64,000 nucleotides of DNA, from assembly GCA_041658725.1 (NCBI GenBank), contig JBAZZQ010000003.1, positions 1-64,000 on the forward strand, given 5' to 3'. Of the stretch, positions 51,531 to 59,892 are shown in pieces. Source of the DNA: JBAZZQ01 sp041658725 (GTDB lineage: Bacteria; Planctomycetota; Phycisphaerae; JAAYCJ01). The position numbers were made by a program, and so were the translations under genes. The notes under the pieces are model-generated. The model made no database searches, had not been told where the DNA came from, and worked only from the letters and a program-made list of their open reading frames with translations. Within the stretch, counting starts at the first letter, position 1, and each line of letters begins with the position of its first letter.

Positions 51531-53414
51531 ATGATAAACGCGACCGATTTTCAATTCAAAGGTGCCTGGTGGCATTCGCCGTCGATCCTGGAGCCCATGC
51601 CCGGACCGTGGGCTGGATATGAGATATTTGGCCTGGACGTGGTGGAGGCCTGGAAGCGAATCCTCGACTGGCACAAGAACCACGGCATGGACGGGATTAT
51701 CACGCAGATATCGTCGCATTTTAAGGACCGGACCCTCATGGGCTGGGGCTTTCAATACGTCCTGGACTTTGACCGCCATCCCGAGGCCCGGACGTTCGGC
51801 CTGGAATTTGTTCGACGCAATCGCCGGCGAATGGAGCAAATTCTGGAGCACGCCGATAAACTTGGGGTGAAAATGTACATCCACCATTACAATTTCATGG
51901 CCCCGAAAACCTTCGTAGAGGCCCACCCCGCGATTCACGCCAAGTGGAAGATCATCACCAACCAGGCCCTGAACGTCTACATGGCCAACAGCCGGGCGAT
52001 ATGCGACCGGATCGGCACGCTTTACGGAAACCTATGCTGGCGGGAACCGGTGTACCAGGAGTTCATGAAGGATCTGTGGGATGAACTTTTTGCCAAGTTT
52101 CCCTCTCTGGCGGGCGTGCTGACCACTCCGGGCGAAAACCAGTATTGCCTGTGTCCCGATTGCACGCGGGGAGCGCGGTCGTATGAGGGAAGCGAGCTGC
52201 TGCGGGCTCGGAATGCAAACGCCAACGAATTCATCGGCCATTTCTGCGGCACGTTTCGGGAAGCCATGGCGAAAAATGGCAAGCAAGGGATATTCCGGCT
52301 TTGGGGCGTCAAACGCTCCGCCGACGAGCGGATCGACACCTCGATATACCCCCGCGATATTCCCTACATGATCAAATACCACTGGTTCGACAATGTCGAT
52401 GCCGGCCCCGACCCCTTGATCGCCGATTGGATTGGCCGCGGGTTCCGGGTCTGGGTTTCGCACGATCTTTGGGGCGAGAACGCGGGGCCGGTAGCCTGGA
52501 ATCGTCCGGCGTACATCCGCCGGTTCGTAGACGAGTGCCGCCGGTTGGGTGTCGAGGGCATCGTCAGCCATCAGAACAACGACTGGGGCACTGCGGGCAT
52601 TCCCGGTTGGGTCCAGGGGCTGAACCTCAAATCTTATTGCCGGTGCCTGGCCGGTTCGCCGGATTCGGATACGGATTGGATCGAGAAGGAATATCTTCGC
52701 AAATTCGGTCCCGTCGGACCCCGTATCCAAGCCGCCATCGAGCAATACAGCGACTTCGTCTTCAATATCACCAAGCTCGTTATAATTGGAGGCGAGGGCT
52801 ATACCTTTGGTTTACCGCACCCGCTGTATCCGGGGGTGGGTCGGATCGGTAATCGCGTGGATGACTGGGTGCGAGGCGACTTGGGTGAAATTGCTGACTA
52901 CATCGAATACGCACGAGCCCACGGCTGGCCGGACGACCTGTTTAGAACATTGTATATGGCAGATCGCGATCCCTTCCGGCGACTGGAGCGCATGCGGGAC
53001 TCCGCCGCCCGAGCCGTCGAAGAGCTAGACAAGATCAAGGATGAGGCACCTTCGGAGTCGCTGGGAGAGTACGAGTGGATTACCACCAGCGCCCGCCTCT
53101 GCCTGCACCAGGCGCAGGAGTATTGGCATCTATGCCGGGTCGCCGTTTTACGCGCCGCATGGATCGGGGAAACCCGGCCCACCGTGCGAGGCGAGTTGGC
53201 ACAGCGGGTCTTGGAGGAAATGGAACAGGCCCTGGCTGCCGTGCATCGGATCCGCGAGGACCTCTTGGAGCTTCAAACCGCCTCAATGGACTTCGCCCGG
53301 ATTCTTCGTTGCCGATTTCCCATTGCCAACGATGGGGATCGCATGTTTTACCTGCCTTCGAGAGAAAACGAGTATGAGCAACTGAAACGGGAAATGAAGG
53401 GTAGCGATGTTTAA
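51531..53414 (+). CDS. TIM-barrel glycosidase-like protein, family unassigned
   Basis: A 627-residue protein without signal peptide. Barrel-like segments are F-K-G-A-W-W-H-S-P, H-G-M-D-G-I-I-T-Q-I-S-S-H, L-G-V-K-M-Y-I-H-H-Y-N-F (about 125), L-A-G-V-L-T-T-P-G-E-N-Q (about 200-211, Glu candidate), and G-V-E-G-I-V-S-H-Q-N-N-D-W-G. A helical C-terminal domain follows. The layout recalls GH67 alpha-glucuronidases or GH20-like enzymes, but I cannot assign it. A C-L-C-P-D-C pattern (about 213-218) could bind metal. It is 12 bases after the permease gene, so it likely acts on imported oligosaccharides in the cytosol. Confidence 0.6.
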   Translation: MINATDFQFKGAWWHSPSILEPMPGPWAGYEIFGLDVVEAWKRILDWHKNHGMDGIITQISSHFKDRTLMGWGFQYVLDFDRHPEARTFGLEFVRRNRRRMEQILEHADKLGVKMYIHHYNFMAPKTFVEAHPAIHAKWKIITNQALNVYMANSRAICDRIGTLYGNLCWREPVYQEFMKDLWDELFAKFPSLAGVLTTPGENQYCLCPDCTRGARSYEGSELLRARNANANEFIGHFCGTFREAMAKNGKQGIFRLWGVKRSADERIDTSIYPRDIPYMIKYHWFDNVDAGPDPLIADWIGRGFRVWVSHDLWGENAGPVAWNRPAYIRRFVDECRRLGVEGIVSHQNNDWGTAGIPGWVQGLNLKSYCRCLAGSPDSDTDWIEKEYLRKFGPVGPRIQAAIEQYSDFVFNITKLVIIGGEGYTFGLPHPLYPGVGRIGNRVDDWVRGDLGEIADYIEYARAHGWPDDLFRTLYMADRDPFRRLERMRDSAARAVEELDKIKDEAPSESLGEYEWITTSARLCLHQAQEYWHLCRVAVLRAAWIGETRPTVRGELAQRVLEEMEQALAAVHRIREDLLELQTASMDFARILRCRFPIANDGDRMFYLPSRENEYEQLKREMKGSDV

Positions 53415-53429
53415 GCCGAAAGGAGTTCT

Positions 53430-54902
53430 ATGGATAATCTGAGGCCGCAAATGTCACGGTTGCCCCAGGTGATATGCGAAAAACATCCGGAATGGGTGAC
53501 CCTTTTCAATACGGCATGGCGAATGGGTTTTGAGAACCTGGAATATCCGGCTCAGCCGGGATGGAAGCCGCAGCTCACCTGCATGCCCGGCCGTGGGTGC
53601 CTCTGGCAGTGGGATTCGTGCTTCATGACCCTCTTTGCCCGCTATTCCAATGGGCAGCTTCCTGGGATGAACAACCTCGACAACCTCTACCGGTTGCAGC
53701 GGGACGATGGCTTTATGGCCATGGCCTATGAAATGGACTCGGGCCGACCGGCCTACGGTGAGCGGATCAACCCGCCGCTCTTTGCCTGGGCCGAGTGGGA
53801 ATACTTTCGCGTAACGGGCGATGCCTCGCGCTTTGAGTCGGTGCTGCCACGCCTCGTGCGGTATTTCGACTGGATCAAGACAAACCGTACCCGTGCCAGT
53901 GGCCTGTACTGGTTCGAGGACAGCGGATCGAGCGGGATGGACAACTCGCCGCGCAGCGGGTGGTTGTCCGAAAAGTTGAACGGCAGCGATGTCTGCTTTA
54001 TTGATTTGGCCTGCCAGCAAGCCTTGAGTGCGACGTATATTCAAAAAATAGCCCAATACATGGATCAAGCAGGGTTGGTGGATCGGTTTGGCCAGGAGCA
54101 TGATGCCTTGCGCCAATTGATCAATGGCTACCACTGGAGCGAGAAGGTGGGCCTGTATTTCGATCTGTTCAGCCGCGACTGGAAGGACGCACGGCACAAT
54201 TTCCTCAACCACAAGACGCTGGCATCGTTTTGGCCTCTGATCAGCAAGGTGGCCAATGAAGGGCAGGTCGGCCGGTTAATGGAGCATCTGGTGAACCCCA
54301 ATGAGTTCTGGACTCCGCATCCCTTGCCGACGCTGTCGAAGGACGATCCAAATTACGACCCACTGGGCGGCTATTGGCTGGGGGGTGTATGGGCTCCGAC
54401 CAATTACATGGTTGCCGCGGGTTTGAAGAAGTTTCAGAAGCACGACTTGGCCCGGGAGATTGCCGTTCGCCACTTAAACGCCATGGTCGAGGTGATGCGA
54501 AGCGAAACCTATGACAGCATCTGGGAGTGCTATTCTCCCGAGTACCCGCGGCCGGGAACCGACGGGTACGGGCACGGAGCGCTGGTTCGTTCAGATTTTG
54601 TGGGATGGACCGGGCTTGGACCAATCGCGATGCTGATTGAGCACATCTTCGGATTTGATTTCGACGCCAAAGAAAACCGTATTACCTGGGTGATCGGAAC
54701 GGAAGGCGTCCACGGTGTGGAAAATCTGACGTTTAATCATAAAACACTTTCCTGCCTTTGCCATGGTAAAAACCCGTCGACCGGCAAGGTCCGCATTTGC
54801 GTGGAATCCTCAGGCGATATAAAACTCGTTTTGATGATCCTTGGCAAGTGCATTCAACACTCATTTTCCCTGAAGTCGGGAAAACATGATTTAGTTTTTT
54901 AA
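53430..54902 (+). CDS. (alpha/alpha)6-barrel glucosidase, GH63/GH37-like
   Basis: A 490-residue cytosolic protein. It has the L-W-Q-W-D-S-C-F-M motif (about 52-60), which carries a catalytic Asp region in GH63/trehalase-like enzymes, and N-P-P-L-F-A-W-A-E-W (about 112). G-L-Y-W-F-E-D-S-G-S-S-G-M-D-N-S-P-R (about 155) follows, and later G-G-V-W-A-P-T-N-Y-M-V and F-V-G-W-T-G-L-G-P. These are shared by GH63, GH37 and mannosylglycerate hydrolases. AAAGGAG precedes the ATG. Alpha-linked gluco- or manno-oligosaccharides are likely substrates. Confidence 0.75.
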   Translation: MDNLRPQMSRLPQVICEKHPEWVTLFNTAWRMGFENLEYPAQPGWKPQLTCMPGRGCLWQWDSCFMTLFARYSNGQLPGMNNLDNLYRLQRDDGFMAMAYEMDSGRPAYGERINPPLFAWAEWEYFRVTGDASRFESVLPRLVRYFDWIKTNRTRASGLYWFEDSGSSGMDNSPRSGWLSEKLNGSDVCFIDLACQQALSATYIQKIAQYMDQAGLVDRFGQEHDALRQLINGYHWSEKVGLYFDLFSRDWKDARHNFLNHKTLASFWPLISKVANEGQVGRLMEHLVNPNEFWTPHPLPTLSKDDPNYDPLGGYWLGGVWAPTNYMVAAGLKKFQKHDLAREIAVRHLNAMVEVMRSETYDSIWECYSPEYPRPGTDGYGHGALVRSDFVGWTGLGPIAMLIEHIFGFDFDAKENRITWVIGTEGVHGVENLTFNHKTLSCLCHGKNPSTGKVRICVESSGDIKLVLMILGKCIQHSFSLKSGKHDLVF

Positions 54903-54918
54903 ATTTGGAGAAAAACAA

Positions 54919-55998
54919 ATGACACATGGATTAGCGTTGATTGGATGTGGGCACATGGCCAGAATCCACTGCGACCAGGTTTCCCGGCTGGATAATCTCC
55001 GCATGGTGTGCGCGATCGATCTGGACCTAGATCGCGCCCGACAGTTTCAAACCAATTATGGATTTGAGCGGGTGACCAGTGATTACCGCACTGAACTGGC
55101 CAAGAAGGACTTCGACATCGTCCTGGTCTGTTCCTACTGGCAAAATCGGTTCGAGATTATCCGCGACTGCTTTGCGGCCGGCAAGCACGTTCTGGCGGAA
55201 AAGCCCTTGAGCCTGTATCTGGATGAAATCGATACCCTGACCACGACGGCCAAAGCCCAAGGCCTCAAGCTTCGCGTGGGATTCATGGAACGTTTCCGCC
55301 CCATGATCCACAAGATTTCCGAGCTGCTAAAGTCGGGTGCGATCGGCAAACCCCTCGTCTACAGTTTCGTGCACCACCAGGCCCCCCGAGCCAGTGGTTT
55401 GAAGAGCGGCTGGGATTACTACAAACGGTTAATGTGCGGAGGGGTCACCCCGAACGTCGACTGCGGGATCCACAAATGCGATATGACTCGCCTGTGGGCC
55501 GGATGCGAAGCGGTCAGTGTATTTTCCGCAGGACAAAAGCTGGCTCCCGATTCTCCTGCCAATAACTTCAGCCATTCGGTCTACACCCTGGCCGACGGTT
55601 CGATCTTGACACTCGAAGACTGCTTTTCCAACAACACCGAACCCTTCATCCACATGACGATCCTCGGCGACCGCGGCCGAATCGAATTTGAATACGCCGG
55701 CAACCACCTCCGTGCCACCCCCACCTCCGAAGAAGACTGCATTCGTGTCTGGCACGGCGACACCGGCTGTACGGAAACGTTTCATACCCCATTACGGCAA
55801 AAACCGGTCGGGCCCCAGATGGAAGAATTCATCCGCGAGATCGAGGCGAACGCGGATATGGAATGGCATTACCAGAACGTCCGCCAGGCGACGGAGATGG
55901 TCATCGGATCGGTCTTGTCCGAGCAACAGGAGAACCTTGTTCGTTTTCCCCTGTCGCCGGAGGACTTGAAGGCGGCCAAAATGTTCTTAACAAAATAG
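54919..55998 (+). CDS. Gfo/Idh/MocA-family NAD(P)-dependent oxidoreductase
   Basis: A 359-residue dehydrogenase. Rossmann motif A-L-I-G-C-G-H-M-A (about 6-14), the catalytic-site E-K-P-L-S-L (about 94-99), and a C-terminal alpha/beta domain with G-V-T-P-N-V-D-C-G-I-H-K-C-D (about 175-188), where Asp and His act. Members oxidise hydroxyls of sugars or inositols. It lies between the glycosidases and an isomerase, a usual pairing for keto-sugar chemistry. Confidence 0.92.
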   Translation: MTHGLALIGCGHMARIHCDQVSRLDNLRMVCAIDLDLDRARQFQTNYGFERVTSDYRTELAKKDFDIVLVCSYWQNRFEIIRDCFAAGKHVLAEKPLSLYLDEIDTLTTTAKAQGLKLRVGFMERFRPMIHKISELLKSGAIGKPLVYSFVHHQAPRASGLKSGWDYYKRLMCGGVTPNVDCGIHKCDMTRLWAGCEAVSVFSAGQKLAPDSPANNFSHSVYTLADGSILTLEDCFSNNTEPFIHMTILGDRGRIEFEYAGNHLRATPTSEEDCIRVWHGDTGCTETFHTPLRQKPVGPQMEEFIREIEANADMEWHYQNVRQATEMVIGSVLSEQQENLVRFPLSPEDLKAAKMFLTK

Positions 55999-56033
55999 GA
56001 GGCCTGCGGACATTAAAAGAAGAAGGTATTTCT

Positions 56034-56981
56034 GTGAAACTTCAAAATTATGAAATCGAGTCCCTGCGGATTCGGCGTGAGTTCCGTGCGATCAAAGCAA
56101 AATCACCTGAAAAGTTCGAGCGGCGACTGAACCTTTCCTGGAGCAATTGGGGTTTTGGTCGCGAATTTCTTGCCACATCTGCCCAGCGCTTGCAAAACAA
56201 CAATATTCGGTACGTAGAACTACAGGGAAATCATTACGGTGCTGATCTTGGATACCCAGTAAAAGATACGCTTGCAGTCTTGTCGGATCACAACCTGCAG
56301 GTGGCGGGTATATGCGGAATGTTTTCGGCGGAAACCGACTTATCAAGCCCCAGCGGCGTGGTACGCCAACGGGCAGTTGACTACTTGAAGCGCACCTTGG
56401 AGTTCGCCTCCAGTGTGAAAGCTGGATATGTCCTGGTCGTTCCCGGGGCGGTAGGACGGCCTCAACCGTACGACGAAAGTGAGCTTGAGCGTTCCGCGGA
56501 AACTCTCCGACTGGTTGCGGATTACTTTGTGCGGCATAAAGTATTTGTCGCCGTGGAACCTATCCGATCGGCCGAGGTCAGTTTTTGCCACACCATTGCC
56601 GATGCTCATCGGTATATCGCCGCCGTGGACCACCCCGGTGTGCAACATATCAACGCAGATGTTTACCACATGCAGACTGAGGAAAGCCATATCGGATCAG
56701 CCATCTTGCGGGCTGGTGAGCAGTTGATCAACTTGCATCTTGCTGACTCCAACCGCGGTGCTTTGGGCGATGGCTCACTGGACATTGACACCATAATTAT
56801 GGCACTTTACCTTATTGGGTATAACCGTCCTGGTTGTTATATAACACCGGAACCGTTGGGACCTGGGGGTGATCCTTATCCATCCATGCATGGCAGGCAC
56901 GATCCGGTTGCTCTGGATCGATTGGTACATCAAACGGTCCGTTACTTTCGGGAACGTGAAGAGGAGGTTCTTTTCCTGTGA
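56034..56981 (+). CDS. Sugar phosphate isomerase/epimerase-like TIM barrel protein
   Basis: A GTG start at 56034 is used (GAAGG nine bases upstream); further upstream the frame overlaps the oxidoreductase gene. The 315-residue protein has Y-V-E-L-Q-G-N-H-Y (about 55), L-V-V-P-G-A (about 135), V-A-V-E-P-I-R (about 178), I-N-A-D-V-Y-H-M (about 210), N-L-H-L-A-D-S-N-R (about 240) and I-T-P-E-P-L-G (about 280), typical metal-site strands of the xylose isomerase-like superfamily. It likely works with the preceding oxidoreductase. Confidence 0.82.
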   Translation: MKLQNYEIESLRIRREFRAIKAKSPEKFERRLNLSWSNWGFGREFLATSAQRLQNNNIRYVELQGNHYGADLGYPVKDTLAVLSDHNLQVAGICGMFSAETDLSSPSGVVRQRAVDYLKRTLEFASSVKAGYVLVVPGAVGRPQPYDESELERSAETLRLVADYFVRHKVFVAVEPIRSAEVSFCHTIADAHRYIAAVDHPGVQHINADVYHMQTEESHIGSAILRAGEQLINLHLADSNRGALGDGSLDIDTIIMALYLIGYNRPGCYITPEPLGPGGDPYPSMHGRHDPVALDRLVHQTVRYFREREEEVLFL

Positions 56982-57160
56982 CCGCGACAGCCTTCCACCG
57001 TGGACCTTCTTGCCATTCTGGTGCCGGAACACTCCATATGGGTTGTAAGGGTTGACTGGAGGGGTTGGAAAATACGCGGCTTGCAAAGTTTTACCGAAGG
57101 TTAAAATCTCAAAAAGGCAAATGGCCTTAAAATGTTTAAGAGAATACGAAAGGAGCATCC

Positions 57161-58288
57161 GTGGCGCAGGTATTATTGGAAAAAGTGTCGAAGGTTTATC
57201 CCGGCGGCATCAAGGCCGTGCGGGACGTGGACCTGTCGATTCAGGATTCGGAATTCGTGGTTCTGGTCGGGCCTTCCGGCTGCGGCAAGACCACGACGCT
57301 GCGAATGATTGCGGGCCTGGAAGAAATCTCCGGCGGGTCGATCAAGATCGGCGATCATGTGGTCAATGACGTGCCGCCGAAGGATCGCGACATCGCGATG
57401 GTGTTTCAGAATTACGCGCTGTACCCGCACATGACGGTGTACAAGAACATGGCCTTTGGCCTCAAGCTCCGGCGAATGCCCAAGGACCAGATTCACGAGC
57501 GGGTGATGGGCGCAGCGAAGATTCTGGGCATCGATCAGCTTCTGGACCGCAAGCCCAAGGCACTCTCGGGCGGGCAGCGCCAGCGGGTGGCCGTCGGCCG
57601 GGCAATCGTGCGTCAGCCGAAGGCGTTTCTGTTCGACGAGCCCCTCAGCAACCTGGACGCCAAGATGCGGGTGGAGACGCGGGCGGAACTTAAAAAACTG
57701 CACCGGCGACTCAAGACCACGACGGTATATGTCACCCACGATCAGGAAGAGGCGATGACGCTGGGCGACCGGGTGGTGGTGATGAAGGACGGCGAGATTC
57801 AGCAGGTGGAGCATCCGCTGAAGATTTACGACCGACCGGTGAACCGATTTGTGGCGGGCTTTTTAGGAACACCGCCGATGAACTTTTTCACCGGGATGAT
57901 CCGGTACCGCAACGACGGCGTGTATTTTGAGTACGGCAGCGACTCGATCCGGCTGGCGGATCGCTGGAAGGATCGATTGAGCAAGTATAAAGATATGGAA
58001 ATGGTATTGGGCGTACGGCCCGAAAATTTCAGTCCGCAGTCCGAAGGCAAGGTGGCCGGCAGGGATAATGCGATGAAGATGAAGATTGAAGTGGTGGAAC
58101 CGCTGGGCGACAAGATGGACGTGTACATGGCGATGAAGGCGCATCCGCATATCGTTTGCCGCGTGGATTCGCACGCGGGATTGAAGGAAGGTCAGGAAGT
58201 CACCTTAGCCATCGATATTCAGCAGGTCCACGTCTTCGAGCCCGGAGAAAAAGGAATTAATGTAACACAAGAACTAAACAACATGTAA
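57161..58288 (+). CDS. ugpC: ABC transporter ATP-binding protein, UgpC/MalK/MsmX type
   Basis: A 375-residue ATPase. Walker A G-P-S-G-C-G-K-T-T (about 36-44), Q-loop F-Q-N-Y-A-L-Y-P-H, signature L-S-G-G-Q-R-Q-R, Walker B F-L-F-D-E-P-L-S-N-L-D, H-loop V-T-H-D-Q-E-E-A. A C-terminal regulatory OB-type domain (F-L-G-T-P-P-M-N-F-F onward; V-L-G-V-R-P-E-N) follows. The start is GTG after AAAGGAG. It sits 180 bases after the isomerase, and it is the obvious ATPase for the permeases at 46529 and 49500, though such ATPases often serve several importers. Confidence 0.95.
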   Translation: MAQVLLEKVSKVYPGGIKAVRDVDLSIQDSEFVVLVGPSGCGKTTTLRMIAGLEEISGGSIKIGDHVVNDVPPKDRDIAMVFQNYALYPHMTVYKNMAFGLKLRRMPKDQIHERVMGAAKILGIDQLLDRKPKALSGGQRQRVAVGRAIVRQPKAFLFDEPLSNLDAKMRVETRAELKKLHRRLKTTTVYVTHDQEEAMTLGDRVVVMKDGEIQQVEHPLKIYDRPVNRFVAGFLGTPPMNFFTGMIRYRNDGVYFEYGSDSIRLADRWKDRLSKYKDMEMVLGVRPENFSPQSEGKVAGRDNAMKMKIEVVEPLGDKMDVYMAMKAHPHIVCRVDSHAGLKEGQEVTLAIDIQQVHVFEPGEKGINVTQELNNM

Positions 58289-58667
58289 TTGGGGATAACT
58301 ACAGCACTCACAAACACCCTTTGCGATCAATTGGCTGCTGTGCCGTAAAATCTTTCGGACTGATGTTTTTAATTTTCGATCTTCCCCGCCAGTTGATGCA
58401 GACCGTTCTCGAACCAGCTCGATGGCATGAGGAATGGGACGTGGATATAAAGGTAATAGTGTGCTGTAAATCAAATTCACGAATTGGGGCTTAGAAAGTA
58501 TTCACTCAATCACCAAGGGAGATTGTTTTCTGTGACATCCGTCTTCGGAGCATGAGTCTGGAAGGAATCTGTTCTTTACCTAATGTCGATTGATTTTGTG
58601 GCCTGCCATGTCAGGAGTGCTGGTTTGAAAAGCTTTCGCTCTTGTGCAAGTTTGATTGCCGAAAGCT

Positions 58668-58970
58668 TTAACAGACCAAACCCAGCAAGTGTTGAGGGGT
58701 CCGGACCAAGATATCATCTGCGATTCGAAGGGCCATAGCTTTACTGTGCTGGCCGGTGAGGTTTTTTTCGGCCAGGACGCCGGCGAAAAGTCTTCGGACC
58801 AGAATTGCCTTGGCGTAGGTCTATTCGGCACAATAAGCGTCGGAAAAAAAGCCGATTTGTTTGTTCATTGATATCATGTCCAGCCGTTCGTGCATCGTCG
58901 GCTGGATAAAGGTGGGGAAAAAGCTGTGCCACCAGTAGCCGGCGAGGGAAAAATCCGAGTAAATAACTCT
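58668..58970 (-). pseudogene. Amidohydrolase/uronate isomerase-like C-terminal remnant
   Basis: The minus strand reads H-S-F-F-P-T-F-I-Q, M-N-K-Q-I-G-F-F-S-D-A-Y-C-A-E, then a TAG where Trp is expected (58821-58823). In the same frame it continues Y-A-K-A-I-L-V-R-R-L-F-A-G-V-L-A-E-K and I-A-D-D-I-L-V-R-T-P, ending TAA at 58668. This is the tail of a TIM-barrel amidohydrolase-type protein with an in-frame nonsense mutation; its 5' part is gone. Family naming is from memory of the motif. The remaining bases between 58289 and 59519 outside the listed remnants show no gene. Confidence 0.5.
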
Positions 58971-59059
58971 TGCCCTAACGATCAATGTCCGGCAAAATGG
59001 AGACAAAGATTATTTGGGGTTTTTCGGTTGGCCAGTAATGATGTAAAAATGGGTTCCGG

Positions 59060-59461
59060 TTATCCTATCGTGTGCGTGCTTCCGATAATGGCTCAATGGG
59101 TAGAAAACTGGTTAGTTGGAAGCATACTCTCGAACAAAAATGGGCTACGATGCGTTTTGGCGAAATAAAGGTTGAAACCAACGGATAGCAGCATATAGTT
59201 GAAGTTAAGGTCTACCTAAACGATATCGACCCGAATGCGGTTCGAGTGGAGCTTTTTGCGGATGGGATGAATGGCGGTAGTCCGGTACGGCAGGAGATGA
59301 AGCGAGGCGGACAACTGGTGGGCGCGGTCAGAGGTTACATCTACAGCGTAACGGTATCGGCGATCCGGCCTGCGACAGACTATACGGCGAGGGTGATACC
59401 GACCTACGATAGTGTTGCGGTTCCTCTGGAAGCCGCTCAAATACTGTGGCAGCCCCGGTAA
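59060..59461 (+). pseudogene. Alpha-glucan phosphorylase (GT35) C-terminal remnant
   Basis: One frame reads Y-R-V-R-A-S-D-N-G-S-M, L-V-S-W-K-H-T-L-E-Q-K-W-A-T-M-R-F-G-E-I-K-V-E-T-N-G, a TAG stop (59186-59188), then V-K-V-Y-L-N-D-I-D-P-N-A-V-R-V-E-L-F-A-D-G, P-V-R-Q-E-M-K-R, and A-T-D-Y-T-A-R-V-I-P to TAA. This is the conserved end of long alpha-glucan phosphorylases. The catalytic part is missing and the in-frame stop confirms decay. Confidence 0.75.
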
Positions 59462-59519
59462 CTTGACTCGTAAACCTATCAACGAGGCCAAAACGATACA
59501 GCATACGGCAAAGGCATAA

Positions 59520-59816
59520 ATGGAAATTTCAAAGAATACACTGAACGCATCTCAACACCCAGGTAACCACTCTGGCGGAAACGGTGCGCATTATTCGGTT
59601 CAACTGTTGGAAAAGGCGCGTGCCGACACCGATATCCTCACGTCCGTGATCATCGTCGCAGTCGGCGCCTGGCTGACAATTTCACCCCTGGCGAAAACGC
59701 TCGGGTTTGTCTCACTCCCTCCGCTGTACTGGCTGTTTCTGGCCATCATGCTGCTGGGCTATGCGATTCTGACCCAGGGGGTGAAGATTTGGTTTATTCG
59801 CAGGTTTGGCGAGTGA
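59520..59816 (+). pseudogene. Mg2+-importing P-type ATPase C-terminal fragment
   Basis: Codons from about 40 onward encode V-G-A-W-L-T-I-S-P-L-A-K-T-L-G-F-V-S-L-P-P, then M-L-L-G-Y-A-I-L-T-Q-G-V-K-I-W-F-I-R-R-F-G. This matches the last two helices and terminus of MgtA/MgtB-type ATPases. The first 30 codons are unrelated to that family. It could be read as a small membrane protein of 98 residues, but it is best seen as a gene fragment. Confidence 0.7.
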
Positions 59817-59892
59817 TGGCAGAGGCTTGCTCTGGCTGCCAGGCTAAAGGTGGAACGGCCGAACAGACCAAGGTCTGAATAAGAAAGGCGAG

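Noticed and set aside
59520..59816. Considered as an intact small membrane protein gene
   Set aside because: The hydrophobic part matches the end of MgtA-type ATPases and the first 30 codons look unrelated, beside two other gene fragments.
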